DNA of 53,712 nucleotides from NCBI GenBank assembly GCA_964481575.1, contig CAYZTR010000013.1, positions 1 through 53,712 on the forward strand, given 5' to 3'. The notes under the pieces are model-generated. The model saw only the letters and a list, made by a program, of their open reading frames with translations. It made no database searches and was not told the DNA's origin. Positions 22,250-31,342 of the stretch are shown here, in pieces. A program made the translations under genes and the position numbers. Numbering within the stretch: position 1 is the first letter of the stretch; every line of letters begins with the position of its first letter. The DNA is from UQRS01 sp964481575. GTDB lineage: Bacteria; Bacillota; Clostridia; Oscillospirales; Acutalibacteraceae.

Positions 22250-23965
22250 TCAGGGAGAGGGGACCGTTTCTCCGTTATAATAACCGTTTTCATATGCAAT
22301 CAGGTTATTGACGGTATTGAGATACACATAGCCCAGGGGGACGCCGTTTACCGTGACCTCATACCGCCGGTCACTGTATGGTGCATATTCAATACGCAGG
22401 TCGTCCCGGGCGGAATCCAGATAGTGAATGGTCAGGGTCAGGGCGGCATCGGCGGCCACCGGCTCGGTGGTGAATTCCGATGCTTTGCACTGGATCATAT
22501 ACTGGTACAGATTCCGGAAATCCTCCGATGCCAGTGTCTTTCCATCACAGTTTACCTCCAGGGTGGCGGTCTCGTTTTCATCAGTGCCGTGGGTCAACGC
22601 ATAAGTATGGGTACCGGCAGCGGTGGTGACCGTTACGGCCGACACGGTGGTAATATCGTCCAGGAAGATATAGCTGTTATAAAAATTGGACTGGGTGTAA
22701 TGCAGGAAGCTCCACTGGCTGGAGGACATCTGATAAATCATGGGCACATCGTCCACCATGACGGCCAGATACCCGTCCTCCGGCGCATCGGCAATCCGCA
22801 CCGTTTTGGTATAGCTCCCTACCGTATACCGGATTACCATCCGAGGCTGATCCAGCCCGTACTGGGCCAGAACCGCACTGTCCGGGTAAAAGGCATAGAC
22901 GCCGTCTGACAGCACGCCAGAAGAAAGCAGCGCCAGCACGGCTTCCCCGGCTTCTCCCTGCACGTTCTGCTGCACGGGGGCGGTCATGATATAAGGAATA
23001 TAGGAGCCGTCAGAATAGGGGTTGGGCCGAATGACAATGGGGCTTTCATACTGGCTGCCGCTGATCTCGATGGTGTCAAAAGAGGACAGGGCGCCATCGG
23101 TAAAGTAGCTATCATCCCCCACTTCATCGACGGTGACGGTGGTCAGCATGGTCACATCCCCGTAATAGGTGATGGGGTGGGCAAAGTTCTCATAAGTAGT
23201 GGTACCCAGCAGATACACCGTCCGGGAGCCGGACAGGCAGGCATAGTATCCGTCCCCGGTGGGGGCCAGATCTCCAAACAGGAGGGTATATCCCTCCCCC
23301 TCCTGGCTGCTTTCCACCGTCAGAGTCAGGGCGGGGCGCTCCAGCCCGTACTGGGCCAGATCTGCGGCGCTGTCCTCCAGCACCCGGGTTGCCTGAATGG
23401 ATGTGGTATACCCGGCGGTGACGGCCAGGCTGGAATGATCAATGAGAACATCCTCAATGCCGGTCAGATTCCAGACCGTACTGGTGGATTCCGAACTGGT
23501 ACCGGAGGAATCGGTGCTGGTGACTGTGGTTTCGGTGGGATAGGCGGACCAGCTGCCTTCCGGCCCGTCCACCGAGAAGCCGGTGATGTGGGATTCCTGG
23601 AGGCTTACCACCGGCACATAGGCGGTGGTAGCGGTGCTTTCGGTTTCGTCTGTTTCCTCCTCCGTGGGGATCAGCCGGATCACCAGGATGACGGCGGTTA
23701 ACAGGATACAGATGGCGAGCACCATGGCCAGAATGCGTTTCAGCATCCGGTGCCCGGCGTCCTTGGGAGTCTTCTCCCGGATCATGGGGGAATCGGTGAA
23801 AATTGTGGATTCTTCCACATCGGGAACCTGGTCAATATCGTATATTTCAGCGATGACCTCCGGTTCTTCCGTTCCCTCCGCAGCGGGCGGTTGGGGCTCC
23901 CCTGCCGGGCCGGCGGTTTCTTCCGGGTCCGGCTGATGCAGCGCCTGCTCTTTGTTTTCGCTCAT
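22250..23965 (-). CDS. DUF4340 membrane-anchored protein of a Gld-like ABC system
   Basis: The 571-residue protein has an acidic, Pro-rich cytoplasmic N-terminus (about 1-70), one membrane helix (RILAMVLAICILLTAVILVIRLI) and a large outside domain with repeated beta units of the DUF4340 type (QYGLERPALTLTVESS, QYGLDQPRMVIRYTV). DUF4340 proteins regularly accompany GldF/GldG-type ABC exporters; their exact function is not settled. The ATG at 23965 overlaps the gldG stop by 4 bp (ATGA) with GGAGGAG 6 bases before it, so translation is coupled. It is the last gene of the operon. Confidence 0.88.
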   Translation of the reverse strand: MSENKEQALHQPDPEETAGPAGEPQPPAAEGTEEPEVIAEIYDIDQVPDVEESTIFTDSPMIREKTPKDAGHRMLKRILAMVLAICILLTAVILVIRLIPTEEETDETESTATTAYVPVVSLQESHITGFSVDGPEGSWSAYPTETTVTSTDSSGTSSESTSTVWNLTGIEDVLIDHSSLAVTAGYTTSIQATRVLEDSAADLAQYGLERPALTLTVESSQEGEGYTLLFGDLAPTGDGYYACLSGSRTVYLLGTTTYENFAHPITYYGDVTMLTTVTVDEVGDDSYFTDGALSSFDTIEISGSQYESPIVIRPNPYSDGSYIPYIMTAPVQQNVQGEAGEAVLALLSSGVLSDGVYAFYPDSAVLAQYGLDQPRMVIRYTVGSYTKTVRIADAPEDGYLAVMVDDVPMIYQMSSSQWSFLHYTQSNFYNSYIFLDDITTVSAVTVTTAAGTHTYALTHGTDENETATLEVNCDGKTLASEDFRNLYQYMIQCKASEFTTEPVAADAALTLTIHYLDSARDDLRIEYAPYSDRRYEVTVNGVPLGYVYLNTVNNLIAYENGYYNGETVPSP

Positions 23966-25536
23966 CTGTTTCTCCTCCGGATCCAAATAATAATCCCGGT
24001 AACAATCACGGCCAGGGGAATGATAATGACGAAAATGAGCAACACCACATTGCTCTTGGCCACGGTGACCTGCGCTGTAAAGCTGCTGCTTTCAATGGTC
24101 TTTTGGGTGAAGGAAATATCCGTCGCATCCCGGCCGGTAATGTTATTCACCAGCGACAGGACAAATTCGGTGTTGCCCACCAGACCGGCATACTGGGACG
24201 CCCAGGCCTCGCTGATAAAGTCCTCACTGGAGAAGGCAGCCACATAGCTCATCCGGGCGGTGTAATTCTCGTCATAAATGGTGTCCACCGACAGGATGGC
24301 CGTGTCAAAGGTGTCCTGCACTGCGTCCGAGGTGCTCCAGGTATCGTCGGCGTCGTTGGGACGGATGACGGTGGTGTCGCCGGTCTGCATCAGCGCGGTG
24401 GTAACCCGGTTGCCGTCGCTCTCATAAGAGGTGCGCATGGGCAGGTTATTGGTGGCCACATAAATGCGGCTCAGACTGTTGGCCGACGCGGTGTATTCGG
24501 TGGCCAGATTGTTCAGGCCGATGGTGGCCGGCGTCTGAATATAATTATCCGTATTGGTTTCGTACACCGTGCCGGGCAGAATGCTGATGCCCCACTCATC
24601 CAGGAAGGAATAAAGATTGGGCAGGTCGGGGGAAGAGGCACTGGCAAAGAACAGCAGCGTTTTGCCCCGCTGGCCGTCATTGTCCAGATAATCGTCCAGC
24701 TTGGCCAGCTCCTGGGCGCTGTAGTCGGTGGTGGGGGCGGCAATCAGGAGAATTTCCGTTTCCTCCGGAATGTCCGAAGCCAGCAGATTGTCAATGGCGG
24801 TAACGTTGTAGTTGTTGGATTCCAGGGTGTCGTTCAGGCTGTCCAGCACGCCGGTGTCCATATGGGCGCCGATATAGGCCACCTCGGTGGTCTTATCCGA
24901 TGTGACGCTGTAGATGGCAGAGGTCACGGCGGATTCCACGTTGGAGCCTTCCAGCACCGTTTGATAGGAGCTGCTGGAGGTAGTCAGATTGTAAAGATCC
25001 TCATAGGCCAGCACCTTGTTCCGGCTGATTTCCTGGCCGTCCAGCGCAAAAGTGCTTTCCACCAGAATGGAGCCGTAACTCAGGGTGCCGGAGGTGGCAC
25101 GGGCCTGCACATTGGCAAAAGAGGGATCATAGGGGTCGGCATACGTCAGGGTGATGTTGGAGTTGTACTTGGTATAATCCTCCAGCAGGGCCAGCGCCTG
25201 GGTATAGTACTTGCCGCCGGAGGAATCGCTGACGCCGTAATAGGACAGGGAGGCCGCGTAATTCTGCATATCCGAGGCGTAAGTATCGGCGTCGGCGCAG
25301 ACGGTGATGGTCACCGGACGCTCCACCCCCTTGATGTACTCGATATTCTTGGCCGAAACGGAATAGTCATTATTGGCGGTCAAATCCAGGTTCAGGGGGA
25401 ACCGCTGGGCCAGGGCGGTGGCCAGCACGTTGAAAACCAGAATGGCCACGATAATCAGCACGGTGATGACTACGGTGTAGGAGCCGCGGCGCAGCGCGTT
25501 CTGATTCTTGATGCGTTTGCTTTTTCTCTCTTTCAT
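23962..25536 (-). CDS. GldG-like ABC transporter auxiliary protein
   Basis: The 524-residue protein has an N-terminal membrane helix (YTVVITVLIIVAILVFNVLATAL), a long extracellular region with the GldG/ABC-auxiliary fold (NDYSVSAKNIEYIKGVERPVTITV; LDDYLDNDGQRGKTLLFFA) and a C-terminal helix (VVLLIFVIIIPLAVIVTGIIIWI). In Bacteroidetes GldG works with GldA and GldF in gliding; in Clostridia the same set exists without gliding and its substrate is unknown. It lies 15 bp after the permease gene. The ATG at 25536 has GGAGG upstream. Confidence 0.88.
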   Translation of the reverse strand: MKERKSKRIKNQNALRRGSYTVVITVLIIVAILVFNVLATALAQRFPLNLDLTANNDYSVSAKNIEYIKGVERPVTITVCADADTYASDMQNYAASLSYYGVSDSSGGKYYTQALALLEDYTKYNSNITLTYADPYDPSFANVQARATSGTLSYGSILVESTFALDGQEISRNKVLAYEDLYNLTTSSSSYQTVLEGSNVESAVTSAIYSVTSDKTTEVAYIGAHMDTGVLDSLNDTLESNNYNVTAIDNLLASDIPEETEILLIAAPTTDYSAQELAKLDDYLDNDGQRGKTLLFFASASSPDLPNLYSFLDEWGISILPGTVYETNTDNYIQTPATIGLNNLATEYTASANSLSRIYVATNNLPMRTSYESDGNRVTTALMQTGDTTVIRPNDADDTWSTSDAVQDTFDTAILSVDTIYDENYTARMSYVAAFSSEDFISEAWASQYAGLVGNTEFVLSLVNNITGRDATDISFTQKTIESSSFTAQVTVAKSNVVLLIFVIIIPLAVIVTGIIIWIRRRNR

Positions 25537-25551
25537 GTTCCTGCGCCTCCT

Positions 25552-26253
25552 TTACGCCCAACGCTTTTTGTTCAGGGTTTGCACTGTCAGCAGCAGGAAA
25601 ACGGCGGTGAAGCTGACAAAGAAAACTGCGTTGGAATAGTCAAAGATTCCCAGGGTAAAGGTTTCGTACCGACCGCTGAAGGAAATCCAGGAAATCAGAG
25701 TGGACAGCCAGCTGGTGGAAACCATGTCCGCCAGAGAGTCCAGCAGCAGAAGCACCAGGGAAACCGCAAAGGAGCCGATGGCGGCTACCACCTGGCTTTC
25801 GGTCAGGCCGGAAATAAACAGCCCCACCGAGATCAGGGCGCTGCCGAAAAACAGAATGCCCAGCACATTCCCGAAAAACACCGCCCACTGGGGGGTGACG
25901 TAAAAAGCCACGATGATCTGATAGATCAGGGTGGGGGCAAACCCCAGCATAAAAACGGCCAGGGCGGCGAAGAATTTCCCCAGCGCCACCGATAGGAGCC
26001 GCACCGGCGCCGTCAGCAGGGCCTGGTCGGTCTTTTGCCGCTTATCCTCACTCAAAAGCCGCATGGTCAAAATGGGAATCACAAACATGATAACGGTGAA
26101 CATCTGCTGGAATATAAAGGTGATTTCCCCGGAGCCGTAAGAAAACATCACCGAGAAAAATAACCCGGAAAAAAACCAGAACACCGCCAGAATCACATAG
26201 CCGATGGGGGATGTGAAATAGGCTTTAAACTCTCGCTTGAATATAGCCAGCAT
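25552..26253 (-). CDS. ABC-2 type permease (GldF-like)
   Basis: The 233-residue protein has six hydrophobic segments. The N-terminus MLAIFKREFKAYFTSPIGYV is characteristic of ABC-2/GldF permeases, followed by MRLLSEDKRQKTDQALLTAPV in the first cytoplasmic loop. It pairs with the ATPase whose stop is 5 bp upstream and with GldG 15 bp downstream. It forms the membrane channel of the exporter; the cargo is unknown. Confidence 0.9.
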   Translation of the reverse strand: MLAIFKREFKAYFTSPIGYVILAVFWFFSGLFFSVMFSYGSGEITFIFQQMFTVIMFVIPILTMRLLSEDKRQKTDQALLTAPVRLLSVALGKFFAALAVFMLGFAPTLIYQIIVAFYVTPQWAVFFGNVLGILFFGSALISVGLFISGLTESQVVAAIGSFAVSLVLLLLDSLADMVSTSWLSTLISWISFSGRYETFTLGIFDYSNAVFFVSFTAVFLLLTVQTLNKKRWA

Positions 26254-26258
26254 GGCGC

Positions 26259-27404
26259 TTATACCTCCTCTTGTTCCTTGGTTTCAGCGGATTCCGCCTG
26301 GGATTCCTCCCCGGCGGCCACATCGACTGCGGTGCCCTGGGCAACATCCGCTGCGGCATCGTCGGCTGCATCTGTTGCGGTGCCCTCGGCTGCATCTGTT
26401 GCGGCGCCATCGTCGGCTGCTTGGGCGTCGGACGCCTGCTGCCGGGCCGCCGTTTGAAGAAACTGGCGGGCGTCGCCGCTTTCGGTTAGCCGCAGGAAGA
26501 TTTGCTCCAGAGTCAGCTCGTTGGAGGTCAGGGACAGCACCGGCCAGTGCCGTTCGGCCAGCCGGTCAAAAATCGGGCGGCGAATGTCTGCCTCTCCGGC
26601 AGGCTCCACCACATAATCATAGGTGCCCTGCTCCCGGAAGCCGGTGACCTTCACGCTTTTGACGCCCCGCACCGAACCCAGCAGCTTCAGCACGTCCTGC
26701 CGGGGGCCGGCAATGCGGTAGGTCAGAGAGTGGTCATCCGACAGCATATGCGACAGGTTTTCCGGCGTATCATCCGCAATGAGATGCCCGGTATTGATGA
26801 CGATGATCCGCTCACAGACGGCCTGGATCTCCGACAGGATGTGGGAGGAAAGAATGACCGTATGATTCCGGCCAAGATTGTGGATCAGGGCGCGGATCTC
26901 GATGATCTGCTTGGGATCCAGACCCACCGTCGGCTCGTCCAGAATCAGCACGTCGGGGTTGCCGATAAGGGCCTGGGCAATGCCCACCCGCTGCCGGTAA
27001 CCTTTGGACAGATTCTTCAGCACCCGGTTCTGCACTGCGTCAATCTTCACCAGCTTGCAGATTTCCGCCAGGTGGGGCTTCTTTGGCAGCTTGACCTTTT
27101 TCAGGTCATACATAAAGCTCAGATATTCCCGTACCGTCATGTCCATGTACAGGGGCGGCAGTTCGGGCAGATACCCAATGTGCCGTTTGGCTTCGTCGGG
27201 ATTCTGGAGAATATCGTACCCGTCGATCTTCACCGTCCCCTGGGTGGGGGAAAGGTACCCGGTCAGGATGTTCATGATGGTGGACTTCCCGGCGCCGTTT
27301 GGCCCCAGGAACCCCAGAACCTCTCCGTCCCGGACGGTGAAGCTCACATCGCTGACTGCCAGGTGATTCCCGTAGCGTTTGCTGAGATTTTGAACCTCAA
27401 TCAT
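26259..27404 (-). CDS. ABC transporter ATPase (GldA-like) with an acidic repeat tail
   Basis: The 381-residue protein has Walker A GPNGAGKST (34-42), a Q-loop, signature LSKGYRQ (132-138), Walker B VLILDEP (152-158) and a switch His (SSHIL). A regulatory beta domain follows (about 225-300). The final ~60 residues (323-381) are an Ala/Asp/Glu/Thr tail made of a tandem 24-base repeat (TDAA-EGTA pattern), which is not part of the normal family. The ATG at 27404 follows GGAGGG. It is the first gene of the four-gene exporter operon. Confidence 0.92.
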   Translation of the reverse strand: MIEVQNLSKRYGNHLAVSDVSFTVRDGEVLGFLGPNGAGKSTIMNILTGYLSPTQGTVKIDGYDILQNPDEAKRHIGYLPELPPLYMDMTVREYLSFMYDLKKVKLPKKPHLAEICKLVKIDAVQNRVLKNLSKGYRQRVGIAQALIGNPDVLILDEPTVGLDPKQIIEIRALIHNLGRNHTVILSSHILSEIQAVCERIIVINTGHLIADDTPENLSHMLSDDHSLTYRIAGPRQDVLKLLGSVRGVKSVKVTGFREQGTYDYVVEPAGEADIRRPIFDRLAERHWPVLSLTSNELTLEQIFLRLTESGDARQFLQTAARQQASDAQAADDGAATDAAEGTATDAADDAAADVAQGTAVDVAAGEESQAESAETKEQEEV

Positions 27405-27608
27405 GGTGTTCCCTCCAATATTGGTTTCCGGCAAAGCGGCCCGGCGGGGGCCGGTTTCACCGGCTAAAATGACACTATCCTATATAATACAGGAGAAATG
27501 TGCGTTGTTTGTAAACGAAGTCTGAATTTTTGCGAAATTTGCGAATTTTCCCGGGGCTATTATACGGCATTTTTTGGAAAAATGCAAACATAATCCCCTA
27601 AAAACCCA

Positions 27609-27637
27609 TTGACCTTTTGGAAAAAAGTGCGTATGAT
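27609..27637 (+). promoter_or_regulatory. Promoter of the DUF1015 gene
   Basis: TTGACC (27609-27614), 17 bases, TATGAT (27632-27637), about 60 bases before the ATG. Confidence 0.8.
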
Positions 27638-27698
27638 AAAAAGAAACCTGTGAAGCGAGGCCTTCTTGGGGCCCCGTTTGGAAAGGAAGTTACAAATC

Positions 27699-28976
27699 AT
27701 GGCACTGATCCAACCCTTTCGTGCGCTGCGGTTTACCGGCCAGGCCGGCGATCCGGCTGCGCTGACCTGCCCCCCTTACGATATTATCTCCGAGGCCCAG
27801 CGCCAGGCCTATCTGGCTGCCAACCCCAACAATATCATCCGGCTGGAGCTGCCCCGGGAGGGGGCCGATCCCTATGCTGCGGCCGGGGATACCCTGACCC
27901 GGTGGCTGGCGGATGGAACCGTGGCCAGAGATGCGGTCCCCGGAATTTATATTTATCAGGAGGCCTTTTCGGTAGGCGGCCGGGACTATGCGGTCAAGGG
28001 ATTTGTTTGCCGGGTGCATCTGGAGGAGTTTTCCAAGGGAATCGTTCTTCCCCATGAAGAAACCCTGTCGGGGGCCAAGGAGGATCGGTTCCGGCTCATG
28101 TGTGCCACCGGCTGCAATTTCAGCCAGATCTATGCCCTGTATCCTGACGACGGTGACTGCGATGCCATGCTGGACGCTCTCTCCGCCGGCACGCCGGATC
28201 AGGAATTCACCGACGCCGAGGGTGTGACCCACCGGCTGTGGATTGTGCCGGACAGCGATCCGGTGCGGGCGCTCTGCGCTGCCTTCCGGGAGAAAAAGCT
28301 CTATATTGCCGACGGACACCACCGGTACGAGACCGCTCTGCGCTACCGGGATCATCTCCGGGCCCAGGGACTGGCCCGGCAGGGGGAGGACGCCGACTTT
28401 GTCATGATGTGTCTGGTTTCTTTGCGCCATCCCGGTCTGGTGGTGCTTCCCACCCACCGGATTGTCCGGGATTTGCCTGCCTTTGACCAGGCGGCAACCC
28501 TGGAAAAATGCGCCCCCTTCTTTTGGATCCGGCCGCTGCCGGATGCGGCCGCCGCCCAGGCTGCGCTGAAGGACGCTTATGCTGCCGGCGAAAAAGCCTT
28601 TGTCCTCTATGCCGGGGATTACACCCTGCTGGTGCTGAAGAAACGGGAAATCATGAAAACCCTCCTTCCCGCGGCCAGCCCTGCCCTGCGGCAGCTGGAT
28701 GTCAGCATCCTCCACGGGCTGGTACTGGAGCGGCTTTTTGGCATTGACAAGGCCAATATGGCTGCCCAGAAAAACCTGACCTATACCCGGGATCCGCAGG
28801 AAGCTGTGGCCGCCGTGGACAGCGGCAACGCCAACTGTGCCTTTTTGCTGAATCCCACCCGGGTGGCAGAAATCCGGGATGTGGCCGCCGCCGGCGAAAA
28901 AATGCCCCAGAAATCCACCTATTTCTACCCCAAACTCATTACCGGTCTGGTTATGAACCAGCTGCGGGACATCTGA
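27699..28976 (+). CDS. DUF1015 family protein
   Basis: The 425-residue cytoplasmic protein matches the DUF1015 family along its whole length: ALIQPFRALRFT, CPPYDIISEAQRQAYLAANPNNIIRLE, GIVLPHEETLSGAKEDRFRLM and the hallmark LYIADGHHRYETALRYRDH. The function is not established; homologues in some anaerobes are annotated as HPr-like kinases, which I would not rely on. The ATG at 27699 follows GGAAAGGAAG; an in-frame ATG at 27666 lacks a site. It is transcribed divergently from the Gld-like operon. Confidence 0.9.
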   Translation: MALIQPFRALRFTGQAGDPAALTCPPYDIISEAQRQAYLAANPNNIIRLELPREGADPYAAAGDTLTRWLADGTVARDAVPGIYIYQEAFSVGGRDYAVKGFVCRVHLEEFSKGIVLPHEETLSGAKEDRFRLMCATGCNFSQIYALYPDDGDCDAMLDALSAGTPDQEFTDAEGVTHRLWIVPDSDPVRALCAAFREKKLYIADGHHRYETALRYRDHLRAQGLARQGEDADFVMMCLVSLRHPGLVVLPTHRIVRDLPAFDQAATLEKCAPFFWIRPLPDAAAAQAALKDAYAAGEKAFVLYAGDYTLLVLKKREIMKTLLPAASPALRQLDVSILHGLVLERLFGIDKANMAAQKNLTYTRDPQEAVAAVDSGNANCAFLLNPTRVAEIRDVAAAGEKMPQKSTYFYPKLITGLVMNQLRDI

Positions 28977-29141
28977 CGGATGCTGCCGGGAGTTGCGGCG
29001 ATGGTAGGCTTCCCCCTGGGGAGGTTTTGCCAGGGAGAAAATCTTAACTGCCCTAAGAGGTTCCGCGTTCCCCTTAAGGGAGCTGCGCCAGGCAGGGACG
29101 GGAATGGCCCGCCACTTTGCCCCCGGTGTGAAAAATTTCTC
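28977..29141. other. Spacer with hairpin-rich repeat-like DNA
   Basis: The segment contains GGCTTCCCCCTGGGG and a CCCTAAG...CTTAAGGG inverted pair, in the style of the other spacer repeats. There is no coding potential and no clear terminator for the DUF1015 gene. Confidence 0.45.
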
Positions 29142-29170
29142 TTGACAAACGGCGGTGGGGTGCATATAAT
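29142..29170 (+). promoter_or_regulatory. Promoter of the leuA T-box transcript
   Basis: TTGACA (29142-29147), 17 bases, TATAAT (29165-29170): a perfect consensus. Confidence 0.9.
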
Positions 29171-29176
29171 AAGGAT

Positions 29177-29440
29177 AAATCAAAATACTGTGACGGGAAA
29201 AAGATAAGCTGTCGTCGCCGTCAGAGAGCCGGTGGTTGGTGCAAACCGGTGGGGCGCTCCTTATGTATAGCTCATCCCTGAGTAGCTCGCCTGAAGCTTC
29301 CTGTGTAGGGCGGGACGCGTGACTGCGTTATGGGTCAGGCCTTGTTGGAGGCTGTTTGAGGGTTGCTTTGCAACCGAATTAGGGTGGTACCGCGTGGATC
29401 TTTTCATCCTCGTCCCTTTGCCGGGACGGGGGTTTTTTAT
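29177..29440 (+). promoter_or_regulatory. T-box leader controlling leuA
   Basis: The leader carries the T-box core AGGGTGGTACCGCG (29381-29394), which pairs with the uncharged tRNA end and forms the antiterminator. It is followed by a terminator stem CGTCCC/GGGACG (29411-29416 with 29423-29428) and a TTTTTT run (29433-29438). Stem I lies upstream. CTC triplets at 29271-29273 and 29286-29288 are candidate leucine specifiers; I cannot decide between them by eye. Uncharged tRNA-Leu would permit readthrough into leuA. Confidence 0.92.
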
Positions 29441-29488
29441 TTGCCGCCAGCCACAGCCAACAACGACAGTAGGATTGGAGGAGTTCGC

Positions 29489-31180
29489 ATGAAACAAGGC
29501 TGCAAAAAGTATATTCCCTTTACCCAGATTGATCTGCCCGACCGGCAGTGGCCGTCCAAAACCATCACCAAGGCGCCTATTTGGTGCAGTGTGGACCTGC
29601 GGGACGGCAACCAGGCCCTGGTGGATCCCATGAACATGGAGGAAAAGCTGACCTTCTTCCACGCGCTGGTGGACATGGGCTTCAAGGAAATCGAAATCGG
29701 TTTCCCCTCTGCCAGCGAGACAGAGTATGAAATCTGTCGGGAGCTGATCGAAGGGGGACACATCCCGGATGACGTGACCATCCAGGTGCTGGTACAGGCG
29801 CGGCCCCATTTGATTCGCAAGACCTTTGAAGCGGTGAAGGGCGCCAAAAACGTCATTATTCATTTTTACAATTCCACCTCTACCCTCCAGCGGAAGGTGG
29901 TGTTCCACAAGGATATGGCCGGCATCACCGAGATCGCTGTGGCCGGCGCCAAGCTGATCCGGGAGCTGACCGAGGCTGAGGCCGGGGACTGCAACATCCG
30001 GTATGAATATTCCCCCGAATCTTTCTCGGGCACCGAAATGGATTTTGCTGTGGACATCTGCGCCGCTGTGCTGGATGCTCTGGGAGCTACGGCCGAGCAT
30101 CCCACCATTCTGAACCTGCCTAACACGGTGGAAATGTGTACCGCCAATACCTATGCCGACCAGGTGGAGTATTTTATCCGGCATCTTCCCGGCCGGGAAC
30201 GGGCCATCATTTCCCTGCATCCCCACAATGACCGGGGTTGCGGTGTGGCTGCTGCCGAGCTGGCGCTCATGGCCGGGGCGGAACGCATTGAAGGCACGCT
30301 GTTCGGCAACGGGGAACGCACCGGCAATCTGGATATTGTGACGGTGGGGCTGAATATGTTCACCCAGGGGGTGGATCCCCAGTTGGACTTCTCTCATTTG
30401 CCGGAGCTGCGCCGGATGTACGAAACCTGCACCAAGATGCCGGTGCACCAGCGGCATCCCTATGCCGGGGATCTGGTGTTTACCGCTTTCTCCGGTTCCC
30501 ATCAGGACGCCATCAGCAAGGGCTCCCAGTTCATGGAGGAAACCCATGACGAGTATTGGGAGATCCCCTATCTGCCCATTGATCCGGCCGATGTGGGCCG
30601 GGCCTATGAGCCCATTATCCGCATCAACTCCCAGTCGGGCAAGGGGGGCGCCGCCTTTATCATGGAGCACAATTTCGGCTACCATCTGCCCAAGGCCATG
30701 CACCCGGAATTCGGTGCGGCGGTCAAGGCCAAGTGCGATACGCTGGGTCGGGAGCTGACCAATGACGAGCTGATGCAGGTCTTTACCGACACCTATCTGG
30801 AGATCCCCCGGAAGTATTTCCTGGAGGCCCACTCCTTTACCGAACTGCCCCACAAGACCGATGAGGACGGAGATCCCCATGTCCGGTTCACCGGTACCAT
30901 AGAGGTGGACGGGGTACCTCAGGAGATTTCTGCCGTGGGCAACGGCCCCATTGACGCTTTCTTTCAGGCGTTGGAGCAGGTGGGGGTCACCGGCTATCAC
31001 TTTGTCACCTACAGTGAGCATGCCATTTCCTCCGGCTCCAACTCCAAGGCCATTGCCTATATCCAGCTGAAAACCCCCGAGGGCAAGGACATCTTCGGCG
31101 TGGGCATTTCCAGCAATATCAACCGGGCGTCCTGCAAGGGCATCCTCTGCGCCATTAACCGCAACATTTTCCAAAAGTAA
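29489..31180 (+). CDS. leuA: 2-Isopropylmalate synthase
   Basis: The 563-residue enzyme condenses acetyl-CoA and 2-oxoisovalerate, the first committed step of leucine synthesis. The start IPFTQIDLPDRQWPSKTITKAPIWCSVDLRDGNQAL contains the metal-binding DLRDGNQ motif. LHPHNDRGCGVAAAELALMAGAERIEGTLFGNGERTGNLD holds the HxH metal site and the second family signature. The C-terminal ~130 residues form the LeuA dimer/regulatory domain. The length and opening match the long LeuA class (about 560 residues). The ATG at 29489 follows GGAGGAG. Control by the upstream T-box supports the leucine assignment. Confidence 0.96.
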   Translation: MKQGCKKYIPFTQIDLPDRQWPSKTITKAPIWCSVDLRDGNQALVDPMNMEEKLTFFHALVDMGFKEIEIGFPSASETEYEICRELIEGGHIPDDVTIQVLVQARPHLIRKTFEAVKGAKNVIIHFYNSTSTLQRKVVFHKDMAGITEIAVAGAKLIRELTEAEAGDCNIRYEYSPESFSGTEMDFAVDICAAVLDALGATAEHPTILNLPNTVEMCTANTYADQVEYFIRHLPGRERAIISLHPHNDRGCGVAAAELALMAGAERIEGTLFGNGERTGNLDIVTVGLNMFTQGVDPQLDFSHLPELRRMYETCTKMPVHQRHPYAGDLVFTAFSGSHQDAISKGSQFMEETHDEYWEIPYLPIDPADVGRAYEPIIRINSQSGKGGAAFIMEHNFGYHLPKAMHPEFGAAVKAKCDTLGRELTNDELMQVFTDTYLEIPRKYFLEAHSFTELPHKTDEDGDPHVRFTGTIEVDGVPQEISAVGNGPIDAFFQALEQVGVTGYHFVTYSEHAISSGSNSKAIAYIQLKTPEGKDIFGVGISSNINRASCKGILCAINRNIFQK

Positions 31181-31214
31181 AGACGGAATTCTATCCAAAG
31201 ACGGGATTCTATAA

Positions 31215-31254
31215 AAAAGGGGCTGCCTCCCGGTTGGTGAGGCAGTCCCTTTTA
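31215..31254 (+). terminator. Intrinsic terminator of leuA
   Basis: AAAGGG-CTGCCTC (31216-31229) pairs with GAGGCAG-CCCTTT (31239-31252), ending in TTTT. Confidence 0.75.
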
Positions 31255-31315
31255 CGGTTTTTGTCTGATCCAGGTTCCTGAAAGCATAGAACTTGCGTGA
31301 ATGCGAAGAAAACTG

Positions 31316-31342
31316 CCCAAGTTGTCTTTATGACAACTTGGG
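31316..31342 (-). terminator. Hairpin overlapping the stop of the CmpB-like gene
   Basis: CCCAAGTTGTC (31316-31326) and GACAACTTGGG (31332-31342) form an 11-bp perfect stem with a 5-base loop. On the minus strand its first arm lies in the last codons of the upstream gene, and TTTTC follows shortly after. Confidence 0.6.

Noticed and set aside
24103..25995. 630-codon open frame on the plus strand
   Set aside because: It is antisense to GldG and the permease, Gly/Gln-rich with no known domain and no ribosome binding site.
29261..31198. 645-codon open frame on the minus strand
   Set aside because: It is antisense to leuA and its T-box; leuA conservation is decisive.
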